Assembly: GCA_021781655.1 (NCBI GenBank)
Contig: JAJXWJ010000014.1
Location: 1-55,848, forward strand
From: Bacillota bacterium
Lineage (GTDB): Bacteria; Bacillota; Clostridia; Clostridiales; Clostridiaceae
Direction: 5' to 3'
DNA: 55,848 nucleotides
Within the stretch, counting starts at the first letter, position 1; the number at the start of each line of letters is the position of its first letter. The notes under the pieces are model-generated. The model made no database searches. It saw only the letters and a list, made by a program, of their open reading frames with translations, and was not told the DNA's origin. Of this stretch, positions 1 through 7,847 are shown in pieces. The position numbers and the translations under genes were made by a program.

Positions 1-8
1 GTGATATT

Positions 9-1211
9 ATGAAAGCTATAGAAATAAAAAAAGATATTCATTGGATTGGTGCCTTGGACCCTGATTTAAGAATATTTGATATTGTTATGTATACACCCTT
101 TGGTACTACATACAATTCTTATGTTGTCAAAGGAGAAACTAAAACTGCCGTATTTGAAACTGTAAAAGAAAAATGCTTTGATGAGTATGTTGAAAGATTA
201 ACCTCACTTTCTGTAGACATTTCAAAAATCGACTACATAGTTGTAAACCATACGGAGCCTGACCACGCTGGTTCTGTTGCAAAGCTGCTACAAATTTCTA
301 AAAATGCTAAAGTTGTAGGTTCCTCTAATGCTATAAGATTTTTGAAGGCTATAGTAAATCATGATTTTGAATATATTGAAGTTAAAGACGGAGATTCGCT
401 AGATTTAGGCGGCAAAACTTTAAAATTTATATCTGCACCATTTTTACATTGGCCAGATTCCATTTACACATACCTAGAAGAAGATAAAATTCTTTTTAGC
501 TGTGATTCCTTTGGAGCTCACTACTGCTTAGATGAAGTATTTAACGATAAAATTGTTAACAAAGAAGATTATTTATCTGCTTTAAAATATTATTTTGATG
601 GTATAATGGGTCCCTTTAAAGCCTATGTGTTAAAAGTTTATGACAAAATAAAGGATGTCCCAATAGATATAATTTGTCCAGGCCATGGTCCAATATTAAG
701 AGAAAATCCAAAAGAAGTAATAGAGCTATATAAGACTTGGTCTTCTGAAAAGGAAATAGATGAAACAAAAATATCTATATTTTATGTATCAGCCTATGGA
801 TATACAAAAGAGCTTGCCGAGCAAATTGCTAAAGGAATAAAAAGCATTAGCAATTACAACGTTTCTTTGTATGACGTAATATATAATAAGCAAGAGGAAC
901 TTGTAAATGAAATCAACACTTCTAAAGCTGTTTTATTTGGTTCTCCAACAATAAACGGAGATGCCTTAAAGCCAATTTGGGATTTAATAAGCTTTATGAA
1001 CCCTCTAATTCATAGCAAAAAACCTGTTGCAGCTTTTGGCTCCTATGGTTGGAGCGGAGAAGCAGTGCCAAGTATGGAAAAAAGATTTACAGCACTAAGA
1101 TTAAACACTTTAGTACCAGGACTTAAGGTCAACTTAAAACCATCTACAGAAGAACTTGAAGAAGGCTTTAAATTTGGTGTACAATTTGCAGAAAAATTAA
1201 AAACACTGTGA
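9..1211 (+). CDS. fprA: A-type flavoprotein (flavodiiron O2/NO reductase, FprA family)
   Basis: A 400-residue cytosolic flavodiiron protein that reduces O2 to water (or NO to N2O) with electrons from rubredoxin; in anaerobes it protects against oxygen. The N-terminal metallo-beta-lactamase domain (about 1-245) has the di-iron ligands H81-x-E83-x-D85-H86, H147, D166 and H226. The C-terminal flavodoxin domain (about 255-400) has the FMN loop SAYGYTKELA at 261-270 and the GSYGWSGEA loop. There is no rubredoxin or flavin reductase extension, so this is the short class A form. Only 8 bases precede the start, so its promoter and ribosome binding site are outside the window. The start MKAIEIKK is typical of the family. 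It shares a convergent terminator with the next gene. Whether O2 or NO is the main substrate cannot be read from the sequence. Confidence 0.93.
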   Translation: MKAIEIKKDIHWIGALDPDLRIFDIVMYTPFGTTYNSYVVKGETKTAVFETVKEKCFDEYVERLTSLSVDISKIDYIVVNHTEPDHAGSVAKLLQISKNAKVVGSSNAIRFLKAIVNHDFEYIEVKDGDSLDLGGKTLKFISAPFLHWPDSIYTYLEEDKILFSCDSFGAHYCLDEVFNDKIVNKEDYLSALKYYFDGIMGPFKAYVLKVYDKIKDVPIDIICPGHGPILRENPKEVIELYKTWSSEKEIDETKISIFYVSAYGYTKELAEQIAKGIKSISNYNVSLYDVIYNKQEELVNEINTSKAVLFGSPTINGDALKPIWDLISFMNPLIHSKKPVAAFGSYGWSGEAVPSMEKRFTALRLNTLVPGLKVNLKPSTEELEEGFKFGVQFAEKLKTL

Positions 1212-1220
1212 AAAATAAAG

Positions 1221-1247
1221 CAGCCAATAAGCTTTAATTATTGGCTG
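1221..1247. terminator. Bidirectional terminator between fprA and the lipoprotein gene
   Basis: A perfect 10-bp stem (CAGCCAATAA at 1221-1230, TTATTGGCTG at 1238-1247) has a 7-base loop that contains the stop codon of the minus-strand gene. T-rich tracts follow on both strands, so it can serve both convergent genes. Confidence 0.75.
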
Positions 1248-1839
1248 TTTCTAGTTTGCTTAATTCTACTTGTCCATTGTCTAAAAATGTCTTGTTATTT
1301 GTATTGAAGGTATCGCTCATAACTAAAAGCTTATTTATTTCAGTATTTGAACTGATTTGTTCTTGCTCACTAGTAGCAGTAGACTTTATCCAATTTGAAT
1401 CGCTATCGCTTATATTTTGGAAATCATTTACTATGTACCAAATTCCATTTTCCTTTTTTAAAGCAATAACCTCTAGGTCTGGTTTAGGATTTGTTATACC
1501 ATCAAAATATGTGTTGAAGGTACTTGTCATAACCGCATAATTCCCGTGAGTTTTTACATTATATAATTTAATAAGCTGAATTTTCTTCACCTTATAAGCT
1601 TTTATCATTAATTTTACATTCCCCACACCGGACATTTTAGCATTTAAAAAATAATCGCTTAAAGTACTATTAGATGCTGAAGCTTCATTAGAATAATAAC
1701 TTTTTATAGTATTTTCAACAGTTGTCCTATCAGCATTGATGTTTTTTGTAGCCTCACCTGCTCCATTATTACCACAACCACACGCAGCTACAATTACAGC
1801 AAAAATAAAAATAAACAGTTTAATTATTATCTTTTTCAC
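1234..1839 (-). CDS. Predicted lipoprotein, function unknown
   Basis: A 201-residue predicted lipoprotein. The first 20 residues form a lipoprotein signal: basic MKKIIIK, a hydrophobic stretch, and lipobox VAAC with the lipidated cysteine at 20. After a short polar linker, the segment starting near residue 40 (a TVENTIKSYYS-like helix) and the following strand-rich part are reminiscent of NTF2-like or DUF4829-type secreted domains, but I do not recognise a specific family. The start is GTG; an upstream AGTAGGT is a modest ribosome binding site, and the nearby ATG at 1841 is out of frame. The gene is monocistronic, converges on fprA and has its own candidate promoter. Role unknown. Confidence 0.8.
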   Translation of the reverse strand: MKKIIIKLFIFIFAVIVAACGCGNNGAGEATKNINADRTTVENTIKSYYSNEASASNSTLSDYFLNAKMSGVGNVKLMIKAYKVKKIQLIKLYNVKTHGNYAVMTSTFNTYFDGITNPKPDLEVIALKKENGIWYIVNDFQNISDSDSNWIKSTATSEQEQISSNTEINKLLVMSDTFNTNNKTFLDNGQVELSKLETANN

Positions 1840-1886
1840 ATACTTATACCTACTATTCTTAAATTTTTTCCAAACCTTCGAATAGA

Positions 1887-1914
1887 ATTTTACACGAAAA
1901 AAACAAAAATGTAA
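1887..1914 (-). promoter_or_regulatory. Candidate sigma-A promoter of the lipoprotein gene
   Basis: On the minus strand, TTACAT and TAAAAT lie 16 bp apart, about 50 bp upstream of the GTG start at 1839. The match to consensus is moderate. Confidence 0.35.
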
Positions 1915-1931
1915 ATATACATATAAAATGT

Positions 1932-2981
1932 TTATACATTATTAATCACTTTATTTTTCACCTCTTTAATCTTGTCCAAACTATCCTTATGGGCAATTAA
2001 AATAATATCACTACTCTCCACTACCAGTATGTTATCCATGCCCAAAATAACTATAGGCTTATCTTTTGAAACTATTAAATTATTATCGCCATCAATAGCC
2101 ATTCCTTTTCCCTTAAAAATATTGTTACCGTTACTTTTCTCACTATATCTTTCTACCGAATTCCAACTTCCAACATCATCCCAGCCAAAATCACCTATAA
2201 TAACAAAAACATTTTTTGCCTTTTCCATTATTCCAAAATCTACTGAAATGCTATTTACTTTCATATATATCTTATTACAGCTTTCTTTGAAGTGTTCATA
2301 GCTTTTAAAATCTAATCCCTTCAAAATATTATATGTGTCATACAAATATTTTTTTGCTAAAGAAAGCAAAGTATTAACATTCCATATATACATACCTGCA
2401 TTCCATAAATAATTGCCAGCCTCTAGAAAAAGCTCTGCCCTTTTAAGGTTTGGCTTTTCAATAAAGCTTTCAACTTTAATAATTTTTTTATCTGTGTTCA
2501 TTTTGTTATATCTTATGTAACCATAGCCTGTCTCAGCTCTTGTTGGCTTAACCCCTATCGTTATGGTAGCCCCTTTATTGCTCAAAATAAAATCGTAGCT
2601 TTCCTTTAATATATTTCTAAATTTTTCTTCCTCTGTTATTTGATGATCTGATGGAAATACTGCAATAACTGCATCATTACAAATACTTTTGATGTAAAAT
2701 GCAGATAAAATAATAGATGGTGCTGTATTTTTTCCTACAGGCTCAATTATTATATTCTCATAAGGAAGCTGTGAAAGCTGCTCCTTTACTAAAACTTCAT
2801 AAGCTTTTGCCGTAACCACAAATATTCTTTCAATAGGAATTAAACCCTTTAGTCTATTTACCGTCATTTGAAGCATAGTTTCATTTCCAAGCAAACTTAA
2901 AAATTGTTTTGGTTTATTTTCTGTAGATAAAGGCCAAAACCTTTCACCTTTACCACCAGCCATTATTAAAGCACAAAGCAT
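1932..2981 (-). CDS. manC: Mannose-1-phosphate guanylyltransferase (copy 1, divergent)
   Basis: GDP-mannose pyrophosphorylase, 349 residues: GTP + mannose-1-phosphate gives GDP-mannose. The nucleotidyltransferase signature [11 protein letters not shown] lies at 9-19, followed by PKQF, the metal/sugar motif FPSDHQI, the FIEKPNL loop and GWDDVGSW. The length is that of the single-domain form without a fused phosphomannose isomerase. A strong AGGAGG precedes the ATG. This is the most divergent of three manC copies in the window; the other two (20273-21322 and 33612-34661) closely resemble each other. Unlike them, it is not next to a sugar transferase and stands outside the polysaccharide operons, just downstream of a toxin-antitoxin pair and an IS-like scar. 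It may supply basal GDP-mannose. Confidence 0.9.
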   Translation of the reverse strand: MLCALIMAGGKGERFWPLSTENKPKQFLSLLGNETMLQMTVNRLKGLIPIERIFVVTAKAYEVLVKEQLSQLPYENIIIEPVGKNTAPSIILSAFYIKSICNDAVIAVFPSDHQITEEEKFRNILKESYDFILSNKGATITIGVKPTRAETGYGYIRYNKMNTDKKIIKVESFIEKPNLKRAELFLEAGNYLWNAGMYIWNVNTLLSLAKKYLYDTYNILKGLDFKSYEHFKESCNKIYMKVNSISVDFGIMEKAKNVFVIIGDFGWDDVGSWNSVERYSEKSNGNNIFKGKGMAIDGDNNLIVSKDKPIVILGMDNILVVESSDIILIAHKDSLDKIKEVKNKVINNV

Positions 2982-3000
2982 AATTACTCCTCCTATAAAA

Positions 3001-3037
3001 AAACTACTATTTGTAAATATTTTACAAATAGTAGTTT
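3001..3037 (-). terminator. Strong hairpin directly upstream of manC copy 1: terminator or attenuator
   Basis: A perfect 17-bp stem (3001-3017 with 3021-3037) has a 3-base loop and is followed on the minus strand by six T residues, then immediately by the manC ribosome binding site. It can end transcription from hepT. Because no clear promoter lies between it and manC, it may also act as a leader attenuator. Confidence 0.6.
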
Positions 3038-3070
3038 ATCACACTTCCATTTTTTTGTATAGAAAATTCT

Positions 3071-3189
3071 ATCCGATGACTACCATCCGTAACACTCCCA
3101 TCTTCTTCAAAGTGGGAGATGACGGCTGCTATGTCCCTGGATAACGATTTCTAAGTTTCAGATGGAGTAAAAAAAACTCCACCTGAAAC
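3071..3189 (-). mobile_element. IS200/IS605-type right-end / omega-RNA-like remnant (no transposase, no tnpB)
   Basis: On the minus strand this segment has a 14-bp stem with one wobble (3155-3168 with 3176-3189) and an A/T-tract loop. A linker of the form CGTTATCCAGGGACATAGCA follows, then a second stem (CTCCCA/TGGGAG at about 3095-3118, extended by CCGT/ACGG), then GGATGGTAGTCATCGGAT. I recognise this order from the 3' ends of clostridial IS605/IStron elements, where it forms the TnpB guide-RNA scaffold. No tnpA or tnpB is present, and hepT ends 12 bp before it. It is therefore best read as a non-autonomous (PATE-like) copy or a deletion scar. Recognition is from memory, not a search. Confidence 0.5.
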
Positions 3190-3201
3190 CAAGAACTCTG
3201 T

Positions 3202-3615
3202 TTATATGTATTCGATAATTATTTTAACAAATTGCTCCAAATCGGTTAAACTAGAGTTTATTATATCATAAACTAATTCTCTGTCCAATTTTAAATAATC
3301 ATGAACAAGAATATTCCTAAAACCAGCCATATTGCATAAATTATTTTTTAACGTTTCATCAATTATTTTATTTTCATATAAAACTATGAATAAATCTTTA
3401 TTATTTTCTGGTTTTCTATATCTCATGTCTGATATAACATGATTACCTATGTCTAAAATACACTCAATACTCAAATGTAAAAACCTTTCCGAAGAACCAT
3501 ATAGCATTGGTTCACTAATGTAAGTTTTTTTATCATACTTTTTAACAGAATTCAATATACTTATATATTCTTTCAGTTTATCGATTCTTGAAATAACCAC
3601 TGCTCTTTTAACCAT
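3202..3615 (-). CDS. hepT: HepT-like HEPN toxin (RNase) of a type VII toxin-antitoxin pair
   Basis: A 137-residue all-helical HEPN protein (DUF86 family). In this family the toxin is an RNase that is silenced when its partner MntA adenylylates the tyrosine of the R-x4-H-x-Y motif. Here the motif is RNILVHDY, with R100, H105 and Y107, so both the catalytic residues and the modification target are present. I start at the ATG at 3615, which has GGGGAG seven bases upstream; a longer in-frame reading would begin at a TTG lying over that ribosome binding site. The gene lies 4 bases after the mntA stop, giving tight co-expression with antitoxin first. Likely roles are antiphage defence or plasmid/region stabilisation. 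Confidence 0.85.
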   Translation of the reverse strand: MVKRAVVISRIDKLKEYISILNSVKKYDKKTYISEPMLYGSSERFLHLSIECILDIGNHVISDMRYRKPENNKDLFIVLYENKIIDETLKNNLCNMAGFRNILVHDYLKLDRELVYDIINSSLTDLEQFVKIIIEYI

Positions 3616-3619
3616 AATT

Positions 3620-4048
3620 TCACTCCCCAAAATATCTATCTTTCTTTATATTCTCAACAAGTTCATTATCGTAAATATCAGAATAATATTTGAAATCAAA
3701 ATACTCTCTTAGAGTCAATGACTCAAAATCTCCTCTTGTAATTTCATCATCTTTTATTACTATTCCACTTCTAATTATTTCATATTGTAAAAGAAGAGTT
3801 GCTCCTTTTATTGAAACCAAATCAATTTCTTTTTTCAAAAAAGCCTTTCCCTCTTCTATTATTTCTCCTCTTATAAATAATTCCTCTAAAGGATCATAGT
3901 TACACCCAAAGTATACTGCCAAATCCACATCACTAGTTTCTGTGGCATTTTTAGTAGCCTGTGAACCAAATAGATATGCAAATTGTATTTTATATTTTTT
4001 ATCAATTTCACAAATAAATTTCTTGGATAATTCAATAATATCAGTCAT
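3620..4048 (-). CDS. mntA: MntA-like nucleotidyltransferase antitoxin
   Basis: A 142-residue minimal nucleotidyltransferase of the DNA polymerase beta superfamily. It has the GS-x10-D-x-D signature (G28, S29, D40, D42) and a third acidic residue, D76, in EIDLVS. In type VII systems this protein transfers AMP to the tyrosine of HepT's R-x4-H-x-Y motif and so inactivates it. It is the first gene of the pair, with the toxin gene 4 bases downstream. The ATG is preceded by AGGTGAT at a rather long spacing (about 12). The C-terminal about 35 residues are charged and helical, as in other HepT partners. Confidence 0.85.
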   Translation of the reverse strand: MTDIIELSKKFICEIDKKYKIQFAYLFGSQATKNATETSDVDLAVYFGCNYDPLEELFIRGEIIEEGKAFLKKEIDLVSIKGATLLLQYEIIRSGIVIKDDEITRGDFESLTLREYFDFKYYSDIYDNELVENIKKDRYFGE

Positions 4049-4115
4049 AAACTTATTATCACCTACTCATATCAAACTGGTTTTAATGTTTTTTCATCTC
4101 TCTCATCTTTTATTA

Positions 4116-4121
4116 ATTATA
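4116..4121 (-). promoter_or_regulatory. Possible -10 element for mntA-hepT
   Basis: TATAAT on the minus strand lies about 70 bp upstream of the mntA start. I see no convincing -35 element at 16-18 bp, so this is tentative. Confidence 0.3.
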
Positions 4122-4180
4122 CCACCTTTACCAATATAAAATAAGCACCGAATGAAAACTTTACTATAACTAGCAGTATG

Positions 4181-5011
4181 CTAAAAGAAATACTTGTTTT
4201 TAATATATATAGAATTAACTTCTCCTCCTAAAATAATAATAATGGAGCTAATTAAAAGCCAGAGCATTAAAATGATTACTGCTCCTATGCTTCCATAAAA
4301 CTGTGAATAGTTTGAAAAATTATTCACATAATAAGAAAATATAAGCGATAAAAATATCCAACCAACAGAGGCAAAAATAGCCCCTGGCAATAGTAACTTA
4401 AAGCTATACTTTCTGCAGGGTGCATATTTATAAAGTAATAAGAACCCAAGAATCATAATAGCAATGGTAATAACAAACCTAAATATATTCCACGCAATTT
4501 GAAAGCTTCCTGAAAGTCCAAAATATCTTGCTATTATATCTCCATTTATCTTCCCAAAAACCATTAAAAATACTGCAAACATTATTAATATAACTAAAGT
4601 AAAGGTAAAAAATAAAGATATTAGCTGAACTTTAAAAAAACCTCTTCTTTCTTTTTGCTCATAAGCTTTATTTAAGCCACTTATTATTGCATTAAAGCCT
4701 GCAGAGGCTGACCATATAGTAATTATGAGACTTAAAGACATAAGACTCCCATTATGTTTATGTACAACCTCAGAAATGATGTTATTAATAAGACTATACG
4801 CTTCTCTTGGCAAAAACTGCTGCAGTTCATCCGTTATATATTTACTATCTAAATCGCTATAGCCTATCAAAGTTAATAAAAATATTATAAAAGGGAAAAA
4901 TGCCATTAAAAGATTATAAGCTAACTGAGACGAAAGTGCTAAAATGTCTTTGCTTATAGACTTTTTTATGAGTAAAATTGAGTACTTTGACATTTTATTT
5001 ATAAAAAACAT
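4181..5011 (-). CDS. YihY/BrkB family integral membrane protein
   Basis: A 276-residue inner-membrane protein of the YihY/virulence factor BrkB family (formerly annotated as RNase BN in error). It shows about six hydrophobic segments, including ones near residues 30-48, 90-110, 135-155, 175-200, 210-230 and 240-265. The family-typical SQLAYNLLMAFFPFIIFLL lies near the N-terminus and the region around PGAIFASVGWI near the C-terminus. The molecular function of the family is not settled. AAGGAT precedes the ATG. A strong terminator separates it from the cpsB-like gene upstream, so it is probably transcribed alone. Confidence 0.85.
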   Translation of the reverse strand: MFFINKMSKYSILLIKKSISKDILALSSQLAYNLLMAFFPFIIFLLTLIGYSDLDSKYITDELQQFLPREAYSLINNIISEVVHKHNGSLMSLSLIITIWSASAGFNAIISGLNKAYEQKERRGFFKVQLISLFFTFTLVILIMFAVFLMVFGKINGDIIARYFGLSGSFQIAWNIFRFVITIAIMILGFLLLYKYAPCRKYSFKLLLPGAIFASVGWIFLSLIFSYYVNNFSNYSQFYGSIGAVIILMLWLLISSIIIILGGEVNSIYIKNKYFF

Positions 5012-5030
5012 TTATATCAAATCCTTCAAA

Positions 5031-5070
5031 AAAAATTGTTAATAGTATATTTTTACTATTAACAATTTTT
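5031..5070. terminator. Terminator after the cpsB-like gene
   Basis: A perfect 17-bp stem (5031-5047 with 5054-5070) has a 6-base loop. On the minus strand it runs into eight T residues. It ends transcription of the phosphatase gene before the BrkB gene. Confidence 0.75.
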
Positions 5071-5099
5071 AATTTAATTATTCATTTTTTACATTGCTG

Positions 5100-5870
5100 C
5101 TACTTTCCAAACATACGTGAAAAAAAGCCTTTCTTTTCTTGAATAAATCTCATATTTGTTGATATTTCTTTATTATCGATAACGTTTTGACCATTAACTA
5201 AAATCTTTTCATAAAGTCTTCCATAAGATTTTTTCATTAAAGTTAAAACTTCTGTTAAATCTGTATTCCTTTTACCAGTAGAGTGAGCATCTGAAGCTAT
5301 AAATTGACAAACATTATGCTCAATTAAGGTTAAAGCTGTTTGTTCTATTTTGCTCCCAAACAAGCCAGTAATGCTACCAGCATTTATTTGAATAAGGCAG
5401 CCTTCATTAATGAATTTATTTATTTCCGATGGATTTTCAATAACATATCTATATCTTTCCGGGTGTGCCAATATAGGTTTAAAGCCTAATATTTTAAGCT
5501 CATAGATTACATCGAAGGCATCCTTTGGTAAAGCATCCATTGGAAACTCTATTAATAAGTATTTAGAGTCATTTAAACCTCTAATTGCACCTTCTTTTAT
5601 AAAGCCTAAGGTATGCCTATCTACAAAGATTTCTTGACCAGGGTAAAGCTCTATAGGCATTTGCCGTTTTAATATTTCAGCATTTAACTTTTCCAAATGT
5701 TTTGTTACAGAAAGGTAATCATTTTCGTATTGCCCCCAGTAAAAATGAGGTGTTACAATAAATTTTTTAGTTCCAGCATTTATAGCTGTATTAATCATCT
5801 GTAAACTGCTATCTAAATCCTTAGAACCATCATCTATACCAGGCAATATATGACAATGGATATCTATCAT
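5100..5870 (-). CDS. PHP-family tyrosine-protein phosphatase, CpsB/YwqE type
   Basis: A 256-residue metal-dependent (Mn) tyrosine phosphatase of the polymerase-and-histidinol-phosphatase family. It reverses tyrosine phosphorylation of the capsule kinase. Metal ligands appear as H5-x-H7 in MIDIHCH, H42, E80 in PGQE, E108 in LIEFP, H136 in LAHPERY, and D194 and H196 in SDAHS. I start at the second methionine (5870), with AGAGGAGG 8 bases upstream; the ATG at 5888 would put that ribosome binding site inside the gene. It is separated from the cpsC/cpsD genes by about 0.5 kb and has its own good promoter, so it can be regulated apart from the kinase. Confidence 0.9.
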   Translation of the reverse strand: MIDIHCHILPGIDDGSKDLDSSLQMINTAINAGTKKFIVTPHFYWGQYENDYLSVTKHLEKLNAEILKRQMPIELYPGQEIFVDRHTLGFIKEGAIRGLNDSKYLLIEFPMDALPKDAFDVIYELKILGFKPILAHPERYRYVIENPSEINKFINEGCLIQINAGSITGLFGSKIEQTALTLIEHNVCQFIASDAHSTGKRNTDLTEVLTLMKKSYGRLYEKILVNGQNVIDNKEISTNMRFIQEKKGFFSRMFGK

Positions 5871-5919
5871 AGGTTTTCCTCCTCGCATAATAAGTTTTTA
5901 GTCATTAAGTAATGGCTTT

Positions 5920-5948
5920 ATTATACTATCACTAAATACTTTTTTCAA
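5920..5948 (-). promoter_or_regulatory. Sigma-A promoter of the cpsB-like gene
   Basis: On the minus strand, TTGAAA and TATAAT are separated by exactly 17 bp, about 50 bp upstream of the chosen start. This is a close match to consensus. Confidence 0.65.
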
Positions 5949-5972
5949 CAAAAGGCATTTATTGTTTTGTAA

Positions 5973-6314
5973 GTATATATCGAAAATTTAACTATTTGGT
6001 TAAGAGGCTATATTAATACAAATGAAATTGAAACGAGAGGAAATCCAGCTTACAGCTGGATGATAGGAAGAGATTACCTACCTCATATGAAAGTGTTTTT
6101 TTGGGTTCCAATAAAAAGCAGTATTTTGATACCTTATTCAAATAAAGGCGTAAAAACATTTGTAATCGGTCATGGTGCAATAAATAAATGGTCTGTAATT
6201 AATACAGGTGAAATTAATGGTTCCTTAAAGCTAGTATATATATTTGTTCCAAAAACTTTTGTATTTACCCATGGAGTTAACTTTTATAAACTTGTTCACC
6301 TTTATTATGATTAA
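5973..6314 (+). pseudogene. Open-frame remnant, not recognised
   Basis: This frame is open from 5973 to 6314, but the first ATG (6060) has no ribosome binding site at useful distance. The translated frame reads like real protein before the ATG as well (for example around ETRGNPAYSW), suggesting a gene that lost its 5' end. The ATG form would be 84 residues with aromatic and hydrophobic patches and no motif I can name. It runs against the surrounding polysaccharide genes and ends just before a shared terminator. It could also be chance. Confidence 0.25.
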
Positions 6315-6322
6315 TAACAATA

Positions 6323-6362
6323 AAAAAACAGCTTAAAGTAAAATTAATTTAAGCTGTTTTTT
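6323..6362. terminator. Terminator at the end of the cluster B / cpsCD operon
   Basis: A perfect 15-bp stem (6323-6337 with 6348-6362) is flanked by A and T runs and works on both strands. It ends the minus-strand polysaccharide operon 5 bp after the kinase gene. Confidence 0.8.
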
Positions 6363-6366
6363 ATTG

Positions 6367-7050
6367 CTATTTCTTTTTATCATGTTTTCCTTCACCATAA
6401 TAGTAGTGATAGTAACCGTAATTTTTCCCATTACTTACTTCTGCCTTATTTAATACAACACCAATTATATTGGCCTTAACGTGGTCAAGAAGCTCTTTTG
6501 CCTTTTGGGTAGCTCCAATATCAGCTTGCCCTGCTGCTATTACTAGTAGCACTCCTCCAACCATTGTTGAAAGGATTTGAGCATCTGTTACAGCAATTAC
6601 TGGCGGTGTATCTAAAATTACAAAATCAAAATTACTTTTTGCTTCATCTAAAAAATTACTCATCTTTCTAGATGAAAGCATTTCTGAAGGATTGGGTGGT
6701 ATAGTTCCTGAAGTCAATATGTATAAATTTTCATTATATTTTCTTGCAACATCGTTAAATTTATGTTGACCAATAAGAAGATTGGAAAGCCCTTTATTAT
6801 TTGAAATATTAAATTTCTTGTGCAGTGATGGTTTTCTTAAATCACAATCAATTAATAATACTCTTTTACTCGTTTCAGCCATAGCTAGTGCTAAATTTGA
6901 AGCTGTTGTAGACTTTCCCTCTGAAGGTCCTGAACTTGTAACTAATATTACATTCATATCATCATCAAAATTAGAAAATTGAATATTTGTTCTAAGCGTT
7001 CTATATGCTTCTGATATAGGCGACTTAGGATTGTCCTTAACTATTAACAT
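6367..7050 (-). CDS. BY-type tyrosine kinase, CpsD/CapB/YwqD family
   Basis: A 227-residue cytosolic bacterial tyrosine kinase controlling polymerisation of exopolysaccharide. It has Walker A GPSEGKST (41-48), Walker A' LLIDCDLRKP (65-74), Walker B FVILDTPPV (143-151) and a C-terminal tyrosine cluster YGYYHYYYGEG (211-221) for autophosphorylation. The fused membrane domain of Gram-negative Wzc is absent; that role is played by the CpsC-like protein encoded just upstream (11-bp gap). AAGGGGGAT precedes the ATG. It is the last gene of the cluster B operon and probably serves both polymer clusters, since no second kinase is seen. Confidence 0.93.
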   Translation of the reverse strand: MLIVKDNPKSPISEAYRTLRTNIQFSNFDDDMNVILVTSSGPSEGKSTTASNLALAMAETSKRVLLIDCDLRKPSLHKKFNISNNKGLSNLLIGQHKFNDVARKYNENLYILTSGTIPPNPSEMLSSRKMSNFLDEAKSNFDFVILDTPPVIAVTDAQILSTMVGGVLLVIAAGQADIGATQKAKELLDHVKANIIGVVLNKAEVSNGKNYGYYHYYYGEGKHDKKK

Positions 7051-7061
7051 TGGTATCCCCC

Positions 7062-7748
7062 TTATAATTCATCTTGCATTGGAATTGTTCCAAGCAATGG
7101 TAAATCTAAATATCTCTTGATATCGTCTTGCGTTTTTACTGTATTATCCATAAACTCTAGTGCAAAAGATATTCCTATTGAAATAAATAATCCTAATAAT
7201 AATGAAATTGCAATATTAATTATTTTATTTGGTTTAACTGGCTTTTGAGTAAGTTCTCCCTTATCCATTATTCTAATATCGCCTGCATTATAAACATTTT
7301 TCGCATTATTCACCAATGAATTTGCTTCTGCATTTGCATAGTTCATTGCATCCCGTGGATTGCTAGCGTCAGCCGTAATATCTAGAATTTGAGTACCATC
7401 TTCTGGTGTAACCTTTATTAATTTTGCCAATTTGTCTGTTGTCATTCCATTTCCTATAGAATCAGAAGCAATTCCCTCAATATAATTAGATGTAGCAATA
7501 GATGTGTATGTCTTTGTTAAATTCTGATACATCATAACATCATTATATTGTACATCTGTGCTAGACGTTGAACTATTCGCTTTACCAACAATTACTGTAG
7601 CCTTCGACTCATATACAGGTGACATTATAAAAAAGGTCAATACAATAGATATTAATAACGTTACCAATGTAATTGTTAAAATAATTTTTTTTCTTTTTGA
7701 TATTACATAAAATAATTGACCTAAATCAATACTGTTTTCTTCATTCAT
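7062..7748 (-). CDS. Wzz/CpsC/CapA-type chain-length regulator and kinase activator
   Basis: A 228-residue membrane protein with the Wzz fold: transmembrane helix 1 at about 18-42, an extracellular domain, and transmembrane helix 2 at about 175-197 followed by a short cytoplasmic tail that in this family activates the CpsD kinase. The proline-rich motif before helix 2 (LTQKPVKPNK) is characteristic. GAGGG lies 8 bases upstream of the ATG. It sits just before cpsD and 99 bp after the TagA-like gene. Confidence 0.9.
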   Translation of the reverse strand: MNEENSIDLGQLFYVISKRKKIILTITLVTLLISIVLTFFIMSPVYESKATVIVGKANSSTSSTDVQYNDVMMYQNLTKTYTSIATSNYIEGIASDSIGNGMTTDKLAKLIKVTPEDGTQILDITADASNPRDAMNYANAEANSLVNNAKNVYNAGDIRIMDKGELTQKPVKPNKIINIAISLLLGLFISIGISFALEFMDNTVKTQDDIKRYLDLPLLGTIPMQDEL

Positions 7749-7847
7749 ATATTTTTCCCTCTTTCTATAAAATTATAAATAAAACTATATGTGAATTTTA
7801 TTAATCCTATTATTTAAAAATACATCATAAAAATTTATTTTAACAAC

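Noticed and set aside
3202-4048. HepT/MntA read as general DNA repair or kanamycin nucleotidyltransferase genes
   Set aside because: Size, gene order, the R-x4-H-x-Y motif and the 4-bp gap fit the type VII toxin-antitoxin pair much better.
4181-5011. The BrkB-like gene as ribonuclease BN
   Set aside because: The RNase BN label for YihY proteins is a known misannotation; the protein is an integral membrane protein with no nuclease motif.
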